64,000 nt of DNA from Gammaproteobacteria bacterium UBA2679 (GTDB taxonomy: Bacteria > Pseudomonadota > Gammaproteobacteria > Pseudomonadales > Oleiphilaceae): the NCBI GenBank assembly GCA_002354735.1, contig DEMD01000016.1, positions 236,125 through 300,124 on the forward strand, in the 5' to 3' direction. Made by a program: the position numbers and the translations under genes. How positions within the stretch are numbered: the first letter of the stretch is position 1; every line of letters starts with the position of its first letter. The notes below the pieces were generated by a model. The model was not told the DNA's origin and made no database searches. It worked only from the letters and a program-made list of their open reading frames with translations. Below are positions 1-9,492 of this stretch, piece after piece.

Positions 1-281
1 CCTGGCTGGATCGTTGTCGTCATAGGCACATCACGGTAAATCATGTTGTAAACTTTAGTAAATAAAGTCTATTATCCCGCACACAATGAACGAATATTGG
101 TAAGTTTACTACGCGGATTGTTAGACATGTCTGCCAAGCTAGCTTAAATCCCCCCTTTTTTGAATGCGCATCGTTTGAAGATGGGAGCTCTGGCACACCA
201 GTAACGGCATTTCCGCCAAGCCCGGCTTGTCCAATCGATGGAGTGGGCCACCTGTCAAATTTGAATGGAGGTAAACCGCGG
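1..281 (+). promoter_or_regulatory. aceE upstream region with candidate promoter
   Basis: No gene is visible here. A possible sigma70 promoter is TTGTAA (46-51) and TATTAT (70-75) separated by 18 bp. The ribosome binding site GGAGG at 267-271 lies 10 bases before ATG 282 and decides the aceE start. No terminator of an upstream gene can be recognised. Confidence 0.35.
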
Positions 282-2945
282 ATGCATCATGATATAGACC
301 CTACGGAAACCCGTGAATGGCTTGAATCGCTGGACTCGGTCATGGGTGCCGAGGGCGTGGAGCGCGCCGCCTATCTGCTGGAGCGTATGGCCGAGCAGGC
401 CAGTCGCGAAGGCACCGCGCTGCCTTACAGCGTGAACACTCCCTATCGCAATACAATACCGGCTAGCCGCGAAGCGAGAATGCCGGGCGATCTGTTCATG
501 GAGCGACGCATTCGTTCCCTGATTCGGTGGAACGCGCTGGTCATGGTCATACGCGCCAACCGACGCGAAGGTGATCTTGGTGGACATATCTCGTCATTTT
601 CCTCCATTGCAACCCTGCTCGATGTCGGTTTCAACTACTTTTTTCGTGGCAGCGACGACAAGCGCGAAGGCGACCTGATCTACTTCCAGGGCCACTCCTC
701 TCCCGGACTGTACGCCCGTTCCTTCCTCGAAGGCAATCTCACTGAAACCCAGATGGATAATTTCAGGCGAGAGGTCGATGGCAACGGTTTGTCTTCGTAT
801 CCCCATCCGTGGCTGATGCCCGACTACTGGCAGTTCCCGACCGTCTCGATGGGTCTGGGGCCAATTCAGGCGATCTACCAGGCGCACGTCATGAAGTACC
901 TCGACAGTCGTGAGCTGGTGCCGAGAGACGAGCGCAAGGTGTGGTGCTACGTCGGCGATGGCGAATGCGATGAGCCGGAATCCCTCGGCGCAATTGGCCT
1001 GGCTGGTCGTGAAAAGCTCGACAATCTCATCTTCGTCGTCAACTGCAACCTGCAACGGCTCGACGGGCCTGTCCGCGGTAATGGCAAGATCATTCAGGAG
1101 CTCGAGGGTGTGTTCCGTGGCGCCGGCTGGAACGTGATCAAGGTCGTCTGGGGGCGGCTGTGGGACCCGCTCTTCGAAACCGACACCGAAGGTCGCATGC
1201 AGCGCATCATGGACGAGACCGTCGATGGCCAGATGCAGAATTTCAAATCGAACGGCGGTGGCTTCGTTCGCAAGCATTTCTTCGGTCAGGATCCGGAAGT
1301 GCTGAAGATGGTCGAGCACCTGTCTGATGAAGACATCTATAACCTCAACCGTGGCGGTCACGATCCCTACAAGGTCTACGCCGCCTACCATGCTGCGGTC
1401 AACCATAAGGGCCAGCCGACAGTCATTCTTGCGCATACCATCAAGGGTTACGGCTTTGGCGATCAAGGTCAGGCACAGAACACTTCGCACCAGCTGAAGA
1501 AGCTCGATATCGAAGGTATCAAGGCCTTCCGTGATCGCTTTGGTGTGCCAGTGCCAGATGAGGATCTGGAATCGCTGCCGTACTATCGGCCAGCGCCCGA
1601 CTCACCGGAGATGCGCTATATGCGCCAGAAGCGTGACGCCCTGGGCGGCAGTGTGCCGCGTCGCCGCAAGGACAGCCAGCCACTGGCCATTCCGCCCCTC
1701 TCCACGTTCAAGGCGCAGCTTGAGGGCAGTGGAGACCGTGAGCTTTCGACCACCATGGCCTTTGTGCGTCAACTCGGCACCCTGGTGAAAGACAAGCAGA
1801 TCGGCCGGCGAGTCGTGCCCATCGTGCCCGACGAGGCACGTACCTTCGGCATGGACGGCATGTTTCGTCAGCTTGGCATCTACACCGCCGAAGGCCAGAA
1901 GTACACACCGAACGATCACAGTCAGCTGATGTACTACAAGGAAAGCCAGCAAGGGCAGATTCTCGAGGAAGGCATCAACGAAGCAGGTGCCATGTCAGCG
2001 TGGATCGCAGCTGCGACCTCTTACAGCACAAACGATTACCCGCTCATCCCGTTCTATATCTTTTACTCGATGTTCGGTTTTCAACGCGTCGGTGACCTGT
2101 GCTGGGCGGCCGGTGACATGCGTTCGCGGGGCTTCCTGCTGGGCGGCACCGCTGGACGAACCACGCTGAATGGTGAAGGTCTGCAGCATCAGGATGGTCA
2201 TAGCCACCTGCTGTCTGCGACGGTGCCCAATTGTGTGTCCTACGATCCGACCTTCGGGTATGAGGTCGCCGTCATCGTCCACGACGGGCTCAAACGCATG
2301 TATCAGAACAACGAGAGCGTGTACTACTACATCACCCTGATGAACGAGAACTATGTGCACCCGGCCATGCCTGAGGGTGTGGAAGAAGGCATCCTCAAGG
2401 GGATCTATCGTCTTCAGAGTCACGAGGTGGAATCTGACACGCAAAAGGCGCCACGCGTTCAGCTGTTAGGCAGTGGCACCATTCTGAATGAAGTGAGGGC
2501 CGCTGCCGTCATGCTACAGGAAGAGCATGGCGTTTCCAGTGATGTCTGGAGCGTTACCAGCTTCACTGAGCTCGCTCGCGATGGTCAGCACACGGAGCGC
2601 TGGAACCGCCTGCACCCACAAGCCCAGCCACGCGTCAGCTATCTCACCAGCTGCCTTGAGAATGCGGAAGGACCAGTAATTGCCTCGACTGACTATATGC
2701 GCCTGTTCGCTGACCAGGTCAGGTCGCTGATACCGGCGGACTATACCGTGCTCGGGACCGATGGCTTCGGCCGCAGTGATACCCGCGAAAAACTGCGCAG
2801 CCACTTCGAGGTCGACCGCTTTCATGTCGTGGTTGCTGCCCTGGGTGCACTGGCACGGCAAGGCAAAATCGAGACATCAGTTGTGAGTGATGCCATTACG
2901 AAGTACGGCATCGACGCCGATAAACCCAACCCAGCAATCAGCTAA
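282..2945 (+). CDS. aceE: Pyruvate dehydrogenase E1 component, homodimeric type
   Basis: AceE is the thiamine diphosphate-dependent E1 subunit that decarboxylates pyruvate and passes the acetyl group to the lipoyl arm of AceF in the cytoplasmic pyruvate dehydrogenase complex. The 887-residue product has the length of the E. coli protein. The ThDP/Mg signature is seen as GDGECDEPES near residue 224, followed by NLIFVVNCN. The opening MHHDIDPTETREW is typical of the family. I chose ATG 282 over the in-frame start at 243 because GGAGG lies 10 bases upstream of it. aceF follows after 15 bp, so the two form an operon. Nothing looks abnormal. Confidence 0.97.
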   Translation: MHHDIDPTETREWLESLDSVMGAEGVERAAYLLERMAEQASREGTALPYSVNTPYRNTIPASREARMPGDLFMERRIRSLIRWNALVMVIRANRREGDLGGHISSFSSIATLLDVGFNYFFRGSDDKREGDLIYFQGHSSPGLYARSFLEGNLTETQMDNFRREVDGNGLSSYPHPWLMPDYWQFPTVSMGLGPIQAIYQAHVMKYLDSRELVPRDERKVWCYVGDGECDEPESLGAIGLAGREKLDNLIFVVNCNLQRLDGPVRGNGKIIQELEGVFRGAGWNVIKVVWGRLWDPLFETDTEGRMQRIMDETVDGQMQNFKSNGGGFVRKHFFGQDPEVLKMVEHLSDEDIYNLNRGGHDPYKVYAAYHAAVNHKGQPTVILAHTIKGYGFGDQGQAQNTSHQLKKLDIEGIKAFRDRFGVPVPDEDLESLPYYRPAPDSPEMRYMRQKRDALGGSVPRRRKDSQPLAIPPLSTFKAQLEGSGDRELSTTMAFVRQLGTLVKDKQIGRRVVPIVPDEARTFGMDGMFRQLGIYTAEGQKYTPNDHSQLMYYKESQQGQILEEGINEAGAMSAWIAAATSYSTNDYPLIPFYIFYSMFGFQRVGDLCWAAGDMRSRGFLLGGTAGRTTLNGEGLQHQDGHSHLLSATVPNCVSYDPTFGYEVAVIVHDGLKRMYQNNESVYYYITLMNENYVHPAMPEGVEEGILKGIYRLQSHEVESDTQKAPRVQLLGSGTILNEVRAAAVMLQEEHGVSSDVWSVTSFTELARDGQHTERWNRLHPQAQPRVSYLTSCLENAEGPVIASTDYMRLFADQVRSLIPADYTVLGTDGFGRSDTREKLRSHFEVDRFHVVVAALGALARQGKIETSVVSDAITKYGIDADKPNPAIS

Positions 2946-2960
2946 GCGAGGCGTGTAAGG

Positions 2961-4391
2961 ATGAACACAGAAAGTATTCGCGTACCCGACCTTGGTGGTG
3001 CTGCTGAGGTCGAGATCATCGAGATCAGCGTCAAGGCGGGCGACATGATCGATGCCGAAGACGCCATTCTGGTACTGGAGTCCGACAAGGCAACGATGGA
3101 ATTGCCTTCACCGAGGGCAGGGAAAATCGTCGAGCTGACGGTGTCCGTCGGAGACAAGGTCAGTGAAGGCGATGTGATTGGATCAATGGAGGCTGGCGAC
3201 GCTGATCAAGCCGACGAGGCTGCAGACGACGGAGAGGCGAAAAATGGAAAGTCCCAAGGTGAAGACGCCACTGCAAGCGGCAGCGGTGAAGCAGCTGCCA
3301 AATCCGAAGCTCAGCCGAGTGCGGAGTCAGGGGCGCAATCCAGTCCCAGCACTGAATCGAAAGCTGAAGCCGAATCGAAGCCCGGCGGCAAGGCCGAGGC
3401 ACACGCCGCGCCTGTAAATACGGAGTCGAATGCCAGGCATGCGCCAGCTGCCGCAGCCTCTGCCGATCAGGAAGCTGGCAGCGCACAGGTTCATGCTGGA
3501 CCGGCCGTGCGCAAGCTGGCCAGGGAACTCGGCGTCGAGCTCAATCGGGTAAAAGGCTCCGGCCCCAAGAATCGTATTACCAAGGACGACCTGCAGGGCT
3601 ACATCAAGCAGCAGCTGCAGGCTGCACAAGGTGGTGCGGCCTCAGGTGGGGGCGGGGCGCTGCCAGCCGTGAAACTACCCGACTTCAGCCAGTTCGGTGA
3701 AGTCGAGCGCAGCGCCATGAGCCGCCTGCAAAACCTGACCGCAGAGAGCATGCAACGCAGCTGGCTCAACGTGCCGCACGTGACCCAGTTCGACGAAGCG
3801 GACATCACCGATCTTGAAGACTTCCGCAAAGCCCAGAAAGCGGCCGGTGAAGCAAAGGGTCTGAAGCTCACGCCACTGCCGTTCATTCTCAAGGCCTGCG
3901 CCTATGCGCTCAAAGCTCAGCCTGCATTTAACGTATCGCTGGATATGGACAGACGAGAAGTGGTGCAGAAGCGCTATGTTCACATAGGTCTGGCCGTAGA
4001 CACACCTGCCGGCCTGGTCGTACCCGTAATTCGCGATGTCGATCGTAAAGGCATCTGGGAGCTGGCCCGCGAGGCCCAGGAGCTCGCCGCGAAAGCGAGG
4101 GACAAGCAATTGAAACCGGCAGAAATGCAGGGCGGCTGCTTTACCATCACCAGTCTTGGCGGTATCGGCGGCACGGCCTTTACACCGATCGTCAACACGC
4201 CTGAGGTGGCGATTCTCGGCGTCTCACGTGCGGCGATGAAGCCTGTCTGGGATGGCAAGGCTTTCCTGCCTCGGCTGATGCTGCCGCTGTCGCTGTCTTA
4301 TGATCACCGGGCGGTGAATGGAGCGGATGCTGCGAAGTTTACGAGCCTGTTGAGTCGGCTGCTGGGGGATTTGCGGGAGTTGATGTTGTAG
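2961..4391 (+). CDS. aceF: Dihydrolipoamide acetyltransferase, E2 of pyruvate dehydrogenase
   Basis: This is the E2 core of the pyruvate dehydrogenase complex. It carries the acetyl group on a lipoyl-lysine and transfers it to CoA. One N-terminal lipoyl domain is present with the modified lysine in ESDKATMELPSP (about residue 41). A long linker rich in Ala, Glu and Ser runs from about residue 85 to 175. The peripheral subunit-binding domain (VRKLARELGV...) covers about 178-216, and the C-terminal catalytic domain carries the SYDHRAVNGA motif (about 446-455). Having one lipoyl domain makes it shorter than E. coli E2 (three) and the two-domain Pseudomonas forms. No gene for the E3 subunit follows. 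Confidence 0.96.
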   Translation: MNTESIRVPDLGGAAEVEIIEISVKAGDMIDAEDAILVLESDKATMELPSPRAGKIVELTVSVGDKVSEGDVIGSMEAGDADQADEAADDGEAKNGKSQGEDATASGSGEAAAKSEAQPSAESGAQSSPSTESKAEAESKPGGKAEAHAAPVNTESNARHAPAAAASADQEAGSAQVHAGPAVRKLARELGVELNRVKGSGPKNRITKDDLQGYIKQQLQAAQGGAASGGGGALPAVKLPDFSQFGEVERSAMSRLQNLTAESMQRSWLNVPHVTQFDEADITDLEDFRKAQKAAGEAKGLKLTPLPFILKACAYALKAQPAFNVSLDMDRREVVQKRYVHIGLAVDTPAGLVVPVIRDVDRKGIWELAREAQELAAKARDKQLKPAEMQGGCFTITSLGGIGGTAFTPIVNTPEVAILGVSRAAMKPVWDGKAFLPRLMLPLSLSYDHRAVNGADAAKFTSLLSRLLGDLRELML

Positions 4392-4453
4392 GTATCGAGA
4401 TCAATAAACTGATCATAGCGTAGCTTTTATGGCTTGCATGGTAATCATACTGA

Positions 4454-4487
4454 TTGATTAGTGCTAAATTTTCCCTATAGTGAAATT
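4454..4487 (+). promoter_or_regulatory. Candidate hipBST promoter with overlapping inverted repeat
   Basis: TTGATT (4454-4459) and TATAGT (4476-4481) are 16 bp apart and could form a sigma70 promoter. An imperfect inverted repeat, AAATTTTC then GAAATTT about 8 bases later (about 4465-4487), overlaps the -10 box. This is where an autorepressing HipB would be expected to bind. The E. coli HipB operator (TATCC-N8-GGATA) is not seen, so the operator call is inference. Confidence 0.35.
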
Positions 4488-4531
4488 TGCGGAGAGTATT
4501 GCGAAAATTATTCATTATGTTGAGCCTGGCG

Positions 4532-4843
4532 ATGACAAACAGCCTTCAGACCAAGCAGTCAATCAAGCAGGCCCTAGATCAGCAGATCTCTGCACTTGCA
4601 GCGCTGTCCCAGACAGTAGGGCGTTCGAACCTCCCTGATCTGACGTCGTTGGACCATCTGCCCGCCGTGTTGGTAGCACGTAGACGTGCAATGGGTCTCT
4701 CAGTGCCAGACCTCGCGGAACTGGCGTCCATTTCAGCCAATACCTATAGGGCCATGGAGCGTGAGGGTGCTAACCCGAGCCTCCAGACCCTCATGGCTGT
4801 CTGCGCAGTATTGAATCTCAAGCTCTGGATCGAGTCGGCGTGA
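4532..4843 (+). CDS. hipB: HipB-like HTH antitoxin/regulator
   Basis: This small XRE-family helix-turn-helix protein (about 103 aa) is the first gene of a three-gene toxin-antitoxin operon. The HTH lies in the C-terminal half: LVARRRAMGLSVPDLAELAS then ANTYRAMEREGANPSLQTL. It probably binds its own promoter and joins the HipS/HipT complex. The start is unsure: the frame is open from TTG 4487, with ATG at 4517 and 4532. ATG 4532 is preferred for position and a weak TGAG 7 bases upstream; a GGAGAG at 4491-4496 fits no start well. The stop overlaps the GTG start of the next gene (GTGA), so translation is coupled. Confidence 0.75.
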   Translation: MTNSLQTKQSIKQALDQQISALAALSQTVGRSNLPDLTSLDHLPAVLVARRRAMGLSVPDLAELASISANTYRAMEREGANPSLQTLMAVCAVLNLKLWIESA

Positions 4844-5151
4844 AAGCGTTCGTGCGAATGCATGGAGAGCTTGCCGGCGTACTGGCGAGAAGCAACGGCA
4901 GTATTTCCTTCCAATATGATCCTGATTACCTGGCCAAGGGTCTGCCACCAGTCAGTCTCAGTCTTCCATTGCAGGCGCAACCCTATATCGACAAGCGCCT
5001 TCCGCCATATTTCGAAGGGCTGGTCAGCGAAGGCTGGTTGAGACGGATTCAGGCAAAAGAGCAGCGCATCGATCCCGAGGATCATTTCGCGCTGTTGGTT
5101 CACAATGGCCGAGACCTGCCTGGGGCGATTACCATCGAGCTTGCTGAATGA
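4840..5151 (+). CDS. hipS: HipS: stand-alone HipA N-terminal subdomain
   Basis: The 103-aa protein corresponds to only the N-terminal subdomain 1 of HipA ('Couple_hipA'), with the typical LPPYFEGLVSEG motif near residues 54-65. In ordinary HipA toxins this is fused to the kinase; here it is a separate gene. That is the architecture of the HipBST system described in enteropathogenic E. coli, where HipS acts as the antitoxin to HipT. It starts with GTG 4840 overlapping the hipB stop and ends in an ATGA overlap with hipT, so all three genes are translationally coupled. Assignment rests on domain content and gene order. Confidence 0.8.
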   Translation: MKAFVRMHGELAGVLARSNGSISFQYDPDYLAKGLPPVSLSLPLQAQPYIDKRLPPYFEGLVSEGWLRRIQAKEQRIDPEDHFALLVHNGRDLPGAITIELAE

Positions 5152-6113
5152 ACTGCTTAATCTGTCTAAAGCCACTTGCGAAACCTACAGCGGAATATCA
5201 TCCGGCTTGCAAAAAGCGCCTGTTCGGTAGCGCCTCGGTACAACTGCAGCTGGCGCAAAGTCGTCAGGATCTGGTGCAAGGCATGCCTAAGAAAACCACA
5301 GGTTTCAGTATTAGTGGCGTGCAGATCAAGGCTCAGGCAGCAATTCTGGAAAACCAGTTACAACTGGTTGATCACGATGGGGAGTTCATCATCAAGCCCA
5401 GCCCGGAAGAATACCCCGGTGTCAGTGAGAACGAACACCTGACACTGACCTTGATGACAAAGCTTGGGTACCCGGTTCCAGCGTGCGGGCTGATCTCGCT
5501 CAGTGATGGGCACAAGGTGTTTATAATCCGCCGCTACGACCGCAGCAGTGCCGGCAAGATCCATCAGGAAGATGCCATGCAGGCAATGGGATTGGGCAAC
5601 GAGGTCGACGCATCAAAATATACTGCCGGTTCTTATCTCGACGTGCTGAAATTTGCCCGCTCACATGGCGGACCTGCGGTCTGTCGGGATTTGCTCTCAA
5701 GACTGATATTCAGCTATGTGGTCGGTAATAATGATCATCACCTCAAGAACATCAGTTTCCTGCCAGCGTCCCCCTTTGGTCTGGCACCTGCCTATGATGT
5801 TCTGAACGCACAGATCCATGCGAGCGACTCCACCAGTATGGCGCTACGCTTCTATCCGAAGGGGCATTTACCATTCGATGAGCCCGCCTATTTCCGTGAA
5901 ATGGGTATCGGTCACTATTCCGGAGGCGACTTCATCGAGCTGGGTCGAGCAGCGGGCCTGCCGGAGAAAGCTATAAGCACGCTTATCCGGAAGCTCTGTG
6001 TCGAGGTCGAGAAGCATGCGCGCCGGCTGGTGGAAGCAAGCTTTCTCTCGGGGGAGATGAAGGTTTCCTATCTGAAGCTGCTGTCAGAGCGCCTTAACTT
6101 CCTCGCGATATAG
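5148..6113 (+). CDS. hipT: HipT: short HipA-type Ser/Thr kinase toxin
   Basis: The product (321 aa) is a HipA-like kinase lacking the N-terminal subdomain, which is HipS. It opens with a Cys/His cluster (CLIC then HPAC, residues 3-21) that may bind zinc. The glycine-rich loop GFSISGVQ contains the Ser-Ile-Ser pair (S54, S56) that is autophosphorylated in E. coli HipT. K83 in FIIKPSP is the likely ATP lysine, D196 in GNNDHHLKN the catalytic base, and D217 in APAYDVLN the metal-binding Asp. All key residues are present, so the kinase should be active. E. coli HipT phosphorylates tryptophanyl-tRNA synthetase; the target here is unknown. Confidence 0.85.
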   Translation: MNCLICLKPLAKPTAEYHPACKKRLFGSASVQLQLAQSRQDLVQGMPKKTTGFSISGVQIKAQAAILENQLQLVDHDGEFIIKPSPEEYPGVSENEHLTLTLMTKLGYPVPACGLISLSDGHKVFIIRRYDRSSAGKIHQEDAMQAMGLGNEVDASKYTAGSYLDVLKFARSHGGPAVCRDLLSRLIFSYVVGNNDHHLKNISFLPASPFGLAPAYDVLNAQIHASDSTSMALRFYPKGHLPFDEPAYFREMGIGHYSGGDFIELGRAAGLPEKAISTLIRKLCVEVEKHARRLVEASFLSGEMKVSYLKLLSERLNFLAI

Positions 6114-6128
6114 CTTGCATCCCCGGTT

Positions 6129-9100
6129 TTAGCCTGGCTGCGCCAGCGCGTAGCCATCCCGCCCCTTGGCCTTGGCTTCATACAGCGCTTCATCGGCTCT
6201 GGCCACCAGCGTCGCCTCTTCTATGTCAGTGCCAAAGGCAAAAGCGATACCGATACTGGTGGTAACGGTCGTTTTCTTGCCCAGCACGTCGAAGGACGCT
6301 CGCATGGCCTGAACAATTTTCTCGGCAACAAGCATTGCGTCGGTCGGGGGCACCACATTCTCGAGAATAATCGTAAATTCGTCACCTGCGAATCTGGCTA
6401 CGGTATCAGTCGCCCTAACGCAGGCTTTGAGGCGTCGCGCAAACTCAGTCAACACGGCATCGCCTCCGCTATGACCCAGGCTATCGTTGATGCGCTTGAA
6501 ATGGTCGACGTCGAGAATCATCAGTACCACTGGTGTGCCAGCCCTTGTGCCACGTAGAGTGGCTGCACTGAACGCCTCACCAAAGGCGCGTCTGTTCGGC
6601 AGGCCTGTAAGCGTGTCCTGCCTTGCCAGCGATTGCAGCTGTTGCTCGTGTAACCTTTCAGATGTGATATCCGTGGTCATGATATAGACGCCACGGATAA
6701 CATCGTCCTTCACATCGGGAATGCCAACCAGCCTGGCTACGCGTTGCTCACCATCAACACGCATTTCGGCGTCAAAGCGAATGTGCTCACCCGCCAGGTT
6801 CTTCTGCAGCTGCTCACGAACCGTAGGGTAGAATTCTGGCCCCAATATGTCGCTCACGGATTTACCGATCATCTGTTCAGGCGAAACCCCAAACCAGGTC
6901 TCGTAGGTAGCATTGGCGAAGCGGTAGATTTCCTCGCGATCGATGTAGGCAATCAGTACTGGTAAATTATCGGTGATGGTGCGCAGTCGTTCCTCGCTTT
7001 CCGCAAGCCGCAGCTCGCCGGTCTTCCTATCCGTCATATCGAAGGCAAGCGCATAGAAGCCATCTGGCTCCCCTGCTGAGTCGAACTGAGGGATGTACAT
7101 CGCCTGGAAGTGCCGTATCGAATCCTTCAACCTGACCGTATCATCGAACACGACTTTCTTCCCTGCGCGGGCAGCGGCAATCTGAGGCGCAAATTTTCCA
7201 TATCTTTCGGGGCCGTAAGCGTTGGCCACTGTCTCGCCGACGAGCGCCTCAGGCGTTCGACCAAACAATCCGGCTCCACGTGAGTTGAGAAACGTGAATC
7301 GTTCATCCCTGTCGACCTGTCCGATAAGCGCTGGAATGTTTTCAGTAATGGCACGGAGGCGTTCTTCATTTCTTGCCAGCTCACGGGCACTTTCCTTGAG
7401 AGCCGTGATGTCCTGCATGGCCACTACGGCACCGAGCTGATCGCCAGCGTCGTTCATCATTGCCCTGGCGCTGGCTAGCAGGAATCGCGGTGCCTGATCA
7501 GGATCTGCACGTACCGCTATCTCAGCGGACTGCACGATTTCACCCTTGAGCGCCCGGTAGAGGGGTATCTCCTCCTTCTGCAATAGTGTTTCCGCGTCTG
7601 CGTGATAGAGGCTGAACTCGCGTGCCCATTCGGCATCCGGTACCTCCTGAGGGTTCTGGCCATGCAGATTGCGTGCAGCACGATTGAAAAGCACCAGCTT
7701 CCCTGCGGAGTTGCACGCCACGACACCCACTTCAATGGTTTCAAGCACAGCATTCAGTAGTGAACGCTCGCGCGCCAGCGCATCCTCCGCATGTTTTCGA
7801 GCAGAGATGTCCTGAATGAAAGTGCCAAAGCTGTACTGTCTGGACGACTCGATCAGACCTATCGTCATCTCGACCGGGAACTCTTCGCCGTTACGTCGCA
7901 ATGCGAATAACTGAAGGCGCTGACCGATCACACCTGTTTTCGAGGCAGGCGTAAAATGCCGCATACCTCTTGCATGTGCTTCACGGAATCGAGGCGGGAT
8001 GATGGATGAAGACACAGGTGCACCCAGGATTTCAGCCTTGCTCCACCCAAACATCACTTCAGCCTGTCTGTTCCAGTCAGTGATGATGCCTGCACTGTCG
8101 ACGCCAATGAACGCATCGAGGGCGGTATCGATCACCGCGCGGATATGGGCTTCGCTTTCAGTCAAAGCTTCTACCATGTCCGCCAGCTCAGTAGTTCGCT
8201 GCTGTACACGGGTTTCCAGATTCGCATTCAGCTCTAGCTGCTGCTGCTCCTTGTCGGCCAGTTTCTTGAGCAGACCGTTCAAGGCACCAGTGAGGGTGGC
8301 TACCTCGCGCGGACTGCCTGGAAAGGTCACTATTGTCTTGTCTCTTCCCGACTCTATGGCGTGTGCAGAGGCGGCAATCTTGCGAAGCGGACGAGTCAGG
8401 CGCCGCGCGAGCAGCAGCACGAGGGTCGAAAAAACGAGCGCTGCAATCAGGCCACCAGAAAGCAGCGAGCGCTGTAGTTCGAACACGGGCGAGAAAGCCG
8501 TATCCTGAAGCTGTCGAACGAGCACGATCCAGCCAAAGCCAGGGTAATTTCGATAGCCCTGACTCTCACTGTATCCCACGACGTAAGGTTCGCCATCGGG
8601 CCATTCCTCATTCGTAAATCCTCCTTGCCCCGAGCGCGCACGCTGGACGCTCGGTAGTAGCAGTTTTTTACCAAGCAGCTCATCGGGCCCCAGCAGCACT
8701 TCGCCGTCGTTGGTAAGAATAAGCGCTTCGCTATCGAAGCTTGCCCGCAGGGTCCGCAATACCGAGTCTTCAACCTCTTTGGCCCATTGCCAACTCAAGT
8801 GAGCGCCCAGTACGCCTCGAGGCTCGCCCGACTCGTCGTGGATGGGGAAGGCTACATCGAAGAATCGTTTCGGCTCATTCGTCGGGTTTGGCAGCAGCTG
8901 GGCCAGCAGCACCGCGTCATGGACATCTGCAAGGTAGATCCCGTTCAGCGCGTTCGAAAACCATGGACGGGATGAGACATCGGCCCCCTGCAGGATGCTG
9001 CCTGTAGAAGCCACTACCTTTCCCTGCATATCGGTGACACCAAGCCAGGCATAGAAGGGATAGGTTTCCTGCAGCACGTCCAGCACAGCCTGCAGTGACG

Positions 9101-9359
9101 GTTGATCCATCGAGACGCCAGGCTGCGACAATCGCTCGGCCAGCAACTGCATCTCGCGATAGCGCTCGAACATGCCACGGTCCAGCTTGTCGGTAGTCTG
9201 ATACGCGAGCTCATGAAGCTGCATGCCAACATTTTCGCGAGCTCGCTCGAGTGTACCGCCGCCAACGAAGTGGACGAGAGCAAGCGTAAAGATCAAGGTG
9301 AGTCCGGCCGTGAGCGCAGCCAGCTGCTGTCCCAATCCGAACCTCCCGAAAATGCCCAC
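6129..9359 (-). CDS. Membrane diguanylate cyclase: Cache-HAMP-4xPAS-GGDEF
   Basis: This 1076-aa sensor should make cyclic di-GMP in response to an external and several internal cues. A membrane helix lies at about residues 10-32, a periplasmic double-Cache-like domain follows, a second membrane helix at about 297-318 and a HAMP linker after it. Four PAS segments follow (about 400-520, 530-650, 665-780, 790-905). The GGDEF domain starts near 915, its motif is AGDEF (about 991-995), a common active variant. An inhibitory I-site RxxD (RATD) sits exactly five residues before it, so product feedback is likely. There is no EAL domain. It faces hipT tail to tail with only 15 bp between stops. Confidence 0.9.
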   Translation of the reverse strand: MGIFGRFGLGQQLAALTAGLTLIFTLALVHFVGGGTLERARENVGMQLHELAYQTTDKLDRGMFERYREMQLLAERLSQPGVSMDQPSLQAVLDVLQETYPFYAWLGVTDMQGKVVASTGSILQGADVSSRPWFSNALNGIYLADVHDAVLLAQLLPNPTNEPKRFFDVAFPIHDESGEPRGVLGAHLSWQWAKEVEDSVLRTLRASFDSEALILTNDGEVLLGPDELLGKKLLLPSVQRARSGQGGFTNEEWPDGEPYVVGYSESQGYRNYPGFGWIVLVRQLQDTAFSPVFELQRSLLSGGLIAALVFSTLVLLLARRLTRPLRKIAASAHAIESGRDKTIVTFPGSPREVATLTGALNGLLKKLADKEQQQLELNANLETRVQQRTTELADMVEALTESEAHIRAVIDTALDAFIGVDSAGIITDWNRQAEVMFGWSKAEILGAPVSSSIIPPRFREAHARGMRHFTPASKTGVIGQRLQLFALRRNGEEFPVEMTIGLIESSRQYSFGTFIQDISARKHAEDALARERSLLNAVLETIEVGVVACNSAGKLVLFNRAARNLHGQNPQEVPDAEWAREFSLYHADAETLLQKEEIPLYRALKGEIVQSAEIAVRADPDQAPRFLLASARAMMNDAGDQLGAVVAMQDITALKESARELARNEERLRAITENIPALIGQVDRDERFTFLNSRGAGLFGRTPEALVGETVANAYGPERYGKFAPQIAAARAGKKVVFDDTVRLKDSIRHFQAMYIPQFDSAGEPDGFYALAFDMTDRKTGELRLAESEERLRTITDNLPVLIAYIDREEIYRFANATYETWFGVSPEQMIGKSVSDILGPEFYPTVREQLQKNLAGEHIRFDAEMRVDGEQRVARLVGIPDVKDDVIRGVYIMTTDITSERLHEQQLQSLARQDTLTGLPNRRAFGEAFSAATLRGTRAGTPVVLMILDVDHFKRINDSLGHSGGDAVLTEFARRLKACVRATDTVARFAGDEFTIILENVVPPTDAMLVAEKIVQAMRASFDVLGKKTTVTTSIGIAFAFGTDIEEATLVARADEALYEAKAKGRDGYALAQPG

Positions 9360-9492
9360 TATGTCAGATCCCCCGTGTGTTGTTGCGATATCTGCTATCA
9401 GCGTAGCAGAGTCTTCTCCGGCTGGGTCGATAGGGGCGATGTCAGTCGCTGGGAGACAGCTATGGGGGGGAAGAGCTGGAGAGATCAGACGA

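Noticed and set aside
96..115. Possible PdhR site (ATTGGTAAG) before aceE
   Set aside because: Only one half of the ATTGGT-NNN-ACCAAT palindrome is present.
594..1490. Long open frame antisense to aceE (298 codons)
   Set aside because: It lies wholly inside a well-conserved gene and its composition is that of a reversed G+C-rich coding frame, without any family motif.
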